From positions 1 through 10,372 of the forward strand of contig JAJDYK010000297.1 of the NCBI GenBank assembly GCA_022825185.1: DNA of 10,372 nucleotides, read 5' to 3'. This DNA comes from Candidatus Latescibacterota bacterium. GTDB taxonomy: Bacteria; Latescibacterota; UBA2968; UBA8231. Both the position numbers and the translations under genes were made by a program. The notes beneath the pieces are model-generated. The model made no database searches. It saw only the letters and a program-made list of their open reading frames with translations, and had not been told where the DNA came from. Shown in pieces: positions 7,153 to 10,372 of this stretch (positions are counted from its first letter, which is position 1; each line of letters starts with the position of its first letter).

Positions 7153-8835
7153 ATGAGCGAAGCAGAAAAAATAATCTATTCGATGTACAAGGTGAGCAAG
7201 CACTACAACCGGAAGGTAGTTATCGCCGACATTTCACTGTCGTACTTCTACGGGGCCAAAATCGGCGTGTTGGGCTTGAATGGGTCGGGGAAGAGCACGC
7301 TATTGCGGATTATGGCGGGCATCGACAGCGAGTACGAGGGGGATATTAACGTCCAGCCGGGATTTACCGTGGGATACTTAGAACAAGAACCCGAGTTAGA
7401 AAAAGGCAAGACGGTCAAGGAGATCGTCGAAGAAGGCGTGCAGGAGACCGTGGATTTGCTGCGCGAATACGAAGACATCAACGCCCAGTTCGCCGAACCC
7501 ATGGACGACGACGCCATGAACGCCCTGATCGAGCGGCAGGCCACCGTGGCCGAACAACTCGACGCGACCGGAGCCTGGGATTTGGACAGTCGGCTGGATA
7601 TGGCCATGGACGCGCTGCGCTGTCCGCCCGAAGACCAAGAGGTTTCCACGCTTTCGGGCGGCGAGCGACGGCGTGTGGCGCTGTGCCGACTGTTGCTCCG
7701 CCAGCCGGATATTCTGCTCCTCGACGAGCCGACCAACCACCTCGACGCCGAGACCGTGGCGTGGCTGGAAGGACATTTGCATCAGTACCAGGGGACGGTA
7801 ATCGCCGTCACCCACGACCGGTACTTCCTCGACAATGTAGCGGGCTGGATTTTGGAACTGGACCAAGGACGCGGCGTACCGTGGAAGGGCAATTACTCGT
7901 CGTGGCTAGAGCAGAAGAAGGAGCGCCTGCGGCTGGAAGAAAAGAGCGAGAGCGAAAGACAGCGGACGCTGGAGCGCGAGCTGGAGTGGATCCGCATGAC
8001 GCCGAGGGCCAAGCAGCAAAAGAACAAGGCCCGGATCAGGGCCTACGAGGAATTGCTAAATCAGGATCGAGTGCAGCGGAACGAGGAGGTGCAGCTCTAC
8101 ATTCCGCCGGGCCCACGGCTGGGCAATATCGCCATTGAGGCCAAAGACGTGAGCAAGCGCTACGGCGACCGCATTATCTTCGAGAACATGGATTTCGCGC
8201 TGCCCTCGGGCGGGATCGTCGGAGTCATCGGCCCCAACGGCGCGGGCAAGACGACCCTATTCCGGCTGATTACTGGCCAGGAGACCGCCGACAGCGGCCA
8301 ACTCCGCATCGGCAAGACCGTGCAACTCGGGTATGTCGATCAGAGCCGAGAGAGCCTAATGGGGGAAAACACCGTCTGGCAAGAGGTCTCAGGCGGCGAG
8401 GAAGAGCTTGAGCTAGGCGAGCGCAAGGTAAACTCGCGGGTGTACCTCGCGCGCTTCAACTTCCTCGGTGCCGACCAGCAACAGAAGGTTGGCACGCTTT
8501 CGGGCGGACAGCGCAATCGAGTCCATCTGGCCAAGGTGCTCAAGGAGCAAGCCAATGTATTCCTGCTCGACGAACCGACCAACGACCTAGACGTGCATAC
8601 GTTGCGGGCGCTGGAGGAGGGGCTGGAAAACTTCGCCGGCTGCGTCGTGGTCATCAGCCACGACCGATGGTTTTTAGACCGCATCGCCACACACATCCTA
8701 GCCTTTGAGGGCGACAGCCAAGTCTATTGGTTCGAAGGCAATTTCTCGGAGTACGAGGAAAACAAGAAAGCGCGGCTAGGCGAAGATTCGGTTGTGCCCC
8801 AGCGGGTCCGCTATCGGCAATTGACGCGGGACTGA
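7153..8835 (+). CDS. ettA: Energy-dependent translational throttle protein EttA (ABC-F ATPase)
   Basis: The 560-residue protein matches E. coli EttA (about 555 residues) along its whole length. The first ATPase domain has Walker A GLNGSGKST (41-49), signature LSGGERRRVAL (167-177) and DEPTNHLD (191-198). The arm insertion lies around 95-140. GWILELDQGRGVPWKGNYSSW precedes the charged linker (about 250-320) that holds the P-site tRNA interaction motif. The second domain has GPNGAGKTT (360-368), LSGGQRNRVHLA (449-460) and DEPTNDLD (473-480). There are no membrane segments, as expected for a soluble ribosome factor that gates entry into elongation according to the ATP/ADP ratio. AAAGGA lies ten bases before the ATG. 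The start follows the Gfo/Idh/MocA stop by one base, so this housekeeping factor seems to share a transcript with the redox genes, which is unusual. Confidence 0.96.
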   Translation: MSEAEKIIYSMYKVSKHYNRKVVIADISLSYFYGAKIGVLGLNGSGKSTLLRIMAGIDSEYEGDINVQPGFTVGYLEQEPELEKGKTVKEIVEEGVQETVDLLREYEDINAQFAEPMDDDAMNALIERQATVAEQLDATGAWDLDSRLDMAMDALRCPPEDQEVSTLSGGERRRVALCRLLLRQPDILLLDEPTNHLDAETVAWLEGHLHQYQGTVIAVTHDRYFLDNVAGWILELDQGRGVPWKGNYSSWLEQKKERLRLEEKSESERQRTLERELEWIRMTPRAKQQKNKARIRAYEELLNQDRVQRNEEVQLYIPPGPRLGNIAIEAKDVSKRYGDRIIFENMDFALPSGGIVGVIGPNGAGKTTLFRLITGQETADSGQLRIGKTVQLGYVDQSRESLMGENTVWQEVSGGEEELELGERKVNSRVYLARFNFLGADQQQKVGTLSGGQRNRVHLAKVLKEQANVFLLDEPTNDLDVHTLRALEEGLENFAGCVVVISHDRWFLDRIATHILAFEGDSQVYWFEGNFSEYEENKKARLGEDSVVPQRVRYRQLTRD

Positions 8836-8847
8836 TAAGGAGATCCA

Positions 8848-8994
8848 ATGGAGGAACTAATAATTTTCGTAGATGTACCAGAGACGATCAGATTCTTCGA
8901 CAAAACCCCCGAGTACTCAATTGGGCAGGCAACTAGTGTGGGTTCTGTCGGCGGAGCAACGCTCGATCAAATCGACCCATTAGCTTGGCCTTGA
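8848..8994 (+). CDS. Small ORF of 48 codons with a strong ribosome binding site, unknown
   Basis: ATG at 8848 is preceded by AAGGAG (8837-8842) at a five-base spacing, an excellent SD placed right after the ettA stop. The product starts MEELIIFVDVPETIRFF and stops at TGA 8992-8994 with no clear domain, signal or membrane segment. I do not recognise it. It could be a genuine small protein at the end of the operon. It could also be the 5' remnant of a longer gene cut off when the neighbouring restriction-modification segment arrived, because its 3' end runs into a leucine-rich-repeat scrap on the other strand and the composition changes there. Confidence 0.45.
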   Translation: MEELIIFVDVPETIRFFDKTPEYSIGQATSVGSVGGATLDQIDPLAWP

Positions 8995-9048
8995 CAGTCG
9001 GTTGTTGTCGAGGCTGCCCAGTTCGAGCGGAATCGGGCCGCTCAAATC
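8980..9048 (-). pseudogene. Remnant of a plant-type leucine-rich-repeat protein gene
   Basis: On the minus strand, starting directly at the nuclease stop codon, the frame reads DLSGPIPLELGSLDNNRLS and then meets TAA (8982-8980). LSGPIPxELGxL is the diagnostic core of 24-residue plant-type leucine-rich repeats, and NNRLS is the start of the next repeat. The roughly eight residues that normally stand between them (xxLxxLxL) are missing in frame, so this is a collapsed, orphaned piece with no start codon of its own. It is GC-rich like the left part of the window. It probably marks the target region into which the restriction-modification DNA was placed, or debris carried with it. Confidence 0.45.
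9025..9043. repeat. Hairpin GAGCGG-N7-CCGCTC between convergent genes
   Basis: GAGCGG (9025-9030) and CCGCTC (9038-9043) form a perfect 6-base-pair stem with a 7-base loop, in the gap where rightward and leftward genes converge. No T-run follows on either strand, so it is not a standard intrinsic terminator. It lies inside the leucine-rich-repeat remnant and may simply reflect its codons. Confidence 0.3.
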
Positions 9049-9799
9049 ATGCGTGGCTCCATTCTGCGTGTACAGTGCATACCGACAGTTTTATGCTCCG
9101 AACCGTGATCTTAGCATCGGATCGATCAATGGCTACACGAGCGACTGGTTCTCCGCTTATGTAGCAATCGATGACAGGCGCATCTCGTTCAAAAACTCGT
9201 AGGTCAGCCTGTTGGATGGAATCAAATACGCTAACTGGAATCTCCACGAGTTGGTAACGCGTTGGGGCTTCATCAGAAGCTCCCCGGAAAGCCCGTAACA
9301 TGACAATCTCTGTCACTTTCTTCTGATATTCTTTGAATAAGGAAAGCGTTTTATCTTGTCTATCTCTTGGTGTGCGAGCATCTTGAATCCAAGCGGCCTC
9401 CGTTAATTTCGAGATATGCACGGTGGATTCAGACAGCGTTTGTGCTGCTGTAGATTTTAGCGACAGACGTCGCACAGAATCTCCCGGATCAACAGTCATA
9501 TCTACGAAGCGCTGTGTAGGCGATCCCGGAGGATCAACAGACCACTGCATGTAGGCGCAGGCATTCCTGAATACAGTCTCAAAGGCTCTGTCCTTCAAAG
9601 GTTCTGTAGTAGCTCCGTGGTGAACCGAAAGGGCCAACCCAAAATACTCGATCCAGTCGTTGGCGTTAGTTATCCAAGTTCCAGCGACACCAATGTCCAC
9701 GCGCGGAGGGTTGGCCAAAGAATTGACCATCCTTGATACAAACTCCACTTTGACCGGCGAAAAACTATCAAGCTTCGCTTTGAGCTCGTCTAATGTCAT
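9047..9799 (-). CDS. Type II restriction endonuclease, R.SmaI-like
   Basis: The 250-residue protein begins at ATG 9799, which overlaps the methyltransferase stop as ATGA. This is the classic layout of a restriction-modification pair. Its middle, with D100/D104, SLK at 113-115 and then VHISK (127-131), resembles the nuclease core of R.SmaI as I remember it. Further shared features are VMLRAF followed by YQLVEIP (182-188) and a C-terminal CTVHAEW, and SmaI is also about 250 residues. The D...(S)xK arrangement fits a variant PD-(D/E)xK site with K115 as the catalytic lysine. The enzyme would cut unmethylated foreign DNA; the recognition sequence is unknown and need not be CCCGGG. The gene is markedly more AT-rich than the genes to its left. 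A restriction role is likely from context; the SmaI kinship rests on memory without an alignment. Confidence 0.72.
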   Translation of the reverse strand: MTLDELKAKLDSFSPVKVEFVSRMVNSLANPPRVDIGVAGTWITNANDWIEYFGLALSVHHGATTEPLKDRAFETVFRNACAYMQWSVDPPGSPTQRFVDMTVDPGDSVRRLSLKSTAAQTLSESTVHISKLTEAAWIQDARTPRDRQDKTLSLFKEYQKKVTEIVMLRAFRGASDEAPTRYQLVEIPVSVFDSIQQADLRVFERDAPVIDCYISGEPVARVAIDRSDAKITVRSIKLSVCTVHAEWSHA

Positions 9800-10372
9800 T
9801 GAGGACGCATTCGTTGCTCAATGAGATTCACAAAAGAATGTTTAAGTTCGATGCCAATCCATTTTCTACCTAAATCACGAGCGGCTAAGAGAGTCGTTCC
9901 TGATCCCGCATAAGGATCTAGTACCACGTCATCTTCACGACTCGTGATGGCCACACATTGCTTCGCGAGAGCCATAGGCATCATAGCTGGGTGATCATCC
10001 TCATCTCCGTTTATCCGTTTGGTGGGCATTGTAGGAATATCCCAGACGGTGCGCAGTCTCCGTCCTCGTGGTCCACGCACCGCACCGATGTCGTAGTAAT
10101 AGTTCTGCCGTTTTGACAACAAAAACACTGTTTCATGAGCCTTAGTGGGTCTGTCGAGGACGGACTCAGGATGGGCATTTGGCTTATGCCAAATAACCTC
10201 TGAACGTAACCACCAGCCAGCATCTTGAAGTGCAAAAGCTATCCGCCAAGGAATACCGATTAAATCTTTGGCCTTAAGGCCCGCAGGGGTTGGTGGACGA
10301 ACGCGCATCGCACGAGCACGGTTCTTTTTATCTGGGGCGCGGTACCGACGGTTGCCAGACGTGAAGACGTCC
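9796..10372 (-). CDS. Beta-class DNA methyltransferase (N4-cytosine or N6-adenine), N-terminus beyond window
   Basis: The frame is open to the right edge, so the visible part is about 192 residues of the C-terminal two thirds; the ATG at 10308 is probably internal. GLKAKDLIGIPWRIAFALQ, then WWLRSEVIWHKPN and PTKAHETVFLLSK, are typical of DNA_methylase N4/N6 proteins (motif VI-VIII region). DDVVLDPYAGSGTT near the C-terminus is the AdoMet-binding motif I. Motif I lying after the target region makes it beta class. The catalytic (D/S)PPY motif must lie outside the window. It modifies the host recognition site to protect it from the overlapping nuclease. Its SmaI-like partner makes N4-cytosine the more likely product, but the motif that would help decide is not visible. 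Composition is AT-richer than the left part of the window, consistent with transfer. Confidence 0.88.
   Translation of the reverse strand, partial: DVFTSGNRRYRAPDKKNRARAMRVRPPTPAGLKAKDLIGIPWRIAFALQDAGWWLRSEVIWHKPNAHPESVLDRPTKAHETVFLLSKRQNYYYDIGAVRGPRGRRLRTVWDIPTMPTKRINGDEDDHPAMMPMALAKQCVAITSREDDVVLDPYAGSGTTLLAARDLGRKWIGIELKHSFVNLIEQRMRPQ

Noticed and set aside
9025..9043. Intrinsic terminator between the convergent genes
   Set aside because: The stem is only six base pairs and no T-run follows on either strand. It is kept only as a hairpin.
1..10372. CRISPR array, tRNA/rRNA gene, insertion sequence or att repeats
   Set aside because: I saw no regularly spaced repeats, no tRNA-like cloverleaf sequence, and no transposase or integrase reading frame.

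Overview
The window is bacterial DNA, tightly packed with genes. From about 1 to 8840 it is visibly GC-rich, with strong Shine-Dalgarno (SD) sites and start/stop overlaps. From about 9050 to the right edge the composition is clearly more AT-rich, and this part carries a restriction-modification module that looks acquired. I cannot name the phylum. The ettA-type ABC-F protein and the plant-type leucine-rich-repeat scrap fit many Gram-negative or uncultivated lineages.

Layout. (1) A leftward operon (3799 down to 1) with intergenic gaps of only 26, 11 and 3 bases: a xylose-isomerase-like TIM-barrel protein, ATP sulfurylase (sat), an aldo/keto reductase, and an adenosine-deaminase-like protein cut by the left edge. 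(2) A divergent intergenic region (3800-3950) with a plausible sigma70-type promoter for the rightward genes and a small inverted repeat. (3) A rightward operon (3951-8835, possibly to 8994): an internally duplicated membrane protein of unknown family, a GMC flavoprotein with a four-cysteine cluster, a Gfo/Idh/MocA dehydrogenase, the translation factor EttA, and a 48-codon ORF with a very good SD. The first three genes overlap (20 bases, then ATGA), so they are probably made together. (4) A junction (about 8980-9050) that holds a collapsed fragment of a leucine-rich-repeat gene. (5) A leftward type II restriction-modification pair: a beta-class DNA methyltransferase (N-terminus beyond the right edge) overlapping by ATGA a nuclease that resembles R.SmaI.

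How the parts may work together. The TIM-barrel isomerase, aldo/keto reductase, GMC flavoprotein and Gfo/Idh/MocA enzyme are the enzyme types found in oxidation-epimerisation-reduction routes for sugars, polyols or glycosides. The GMC protein next to a membrane protein, with cysteines that could hold an Fe-S cluster, suggests a substrate dehydrogenase that delivers electrons to the membrane. That is inference; no substrate can be read from the sequence. The most novel items are the duplicated membrane protein fused by overlap to the GMC gene, the deaminase lacking the ribose-binding Asp, and the SmaI-like module inserted beside a leucine-rich-repeat remnant.
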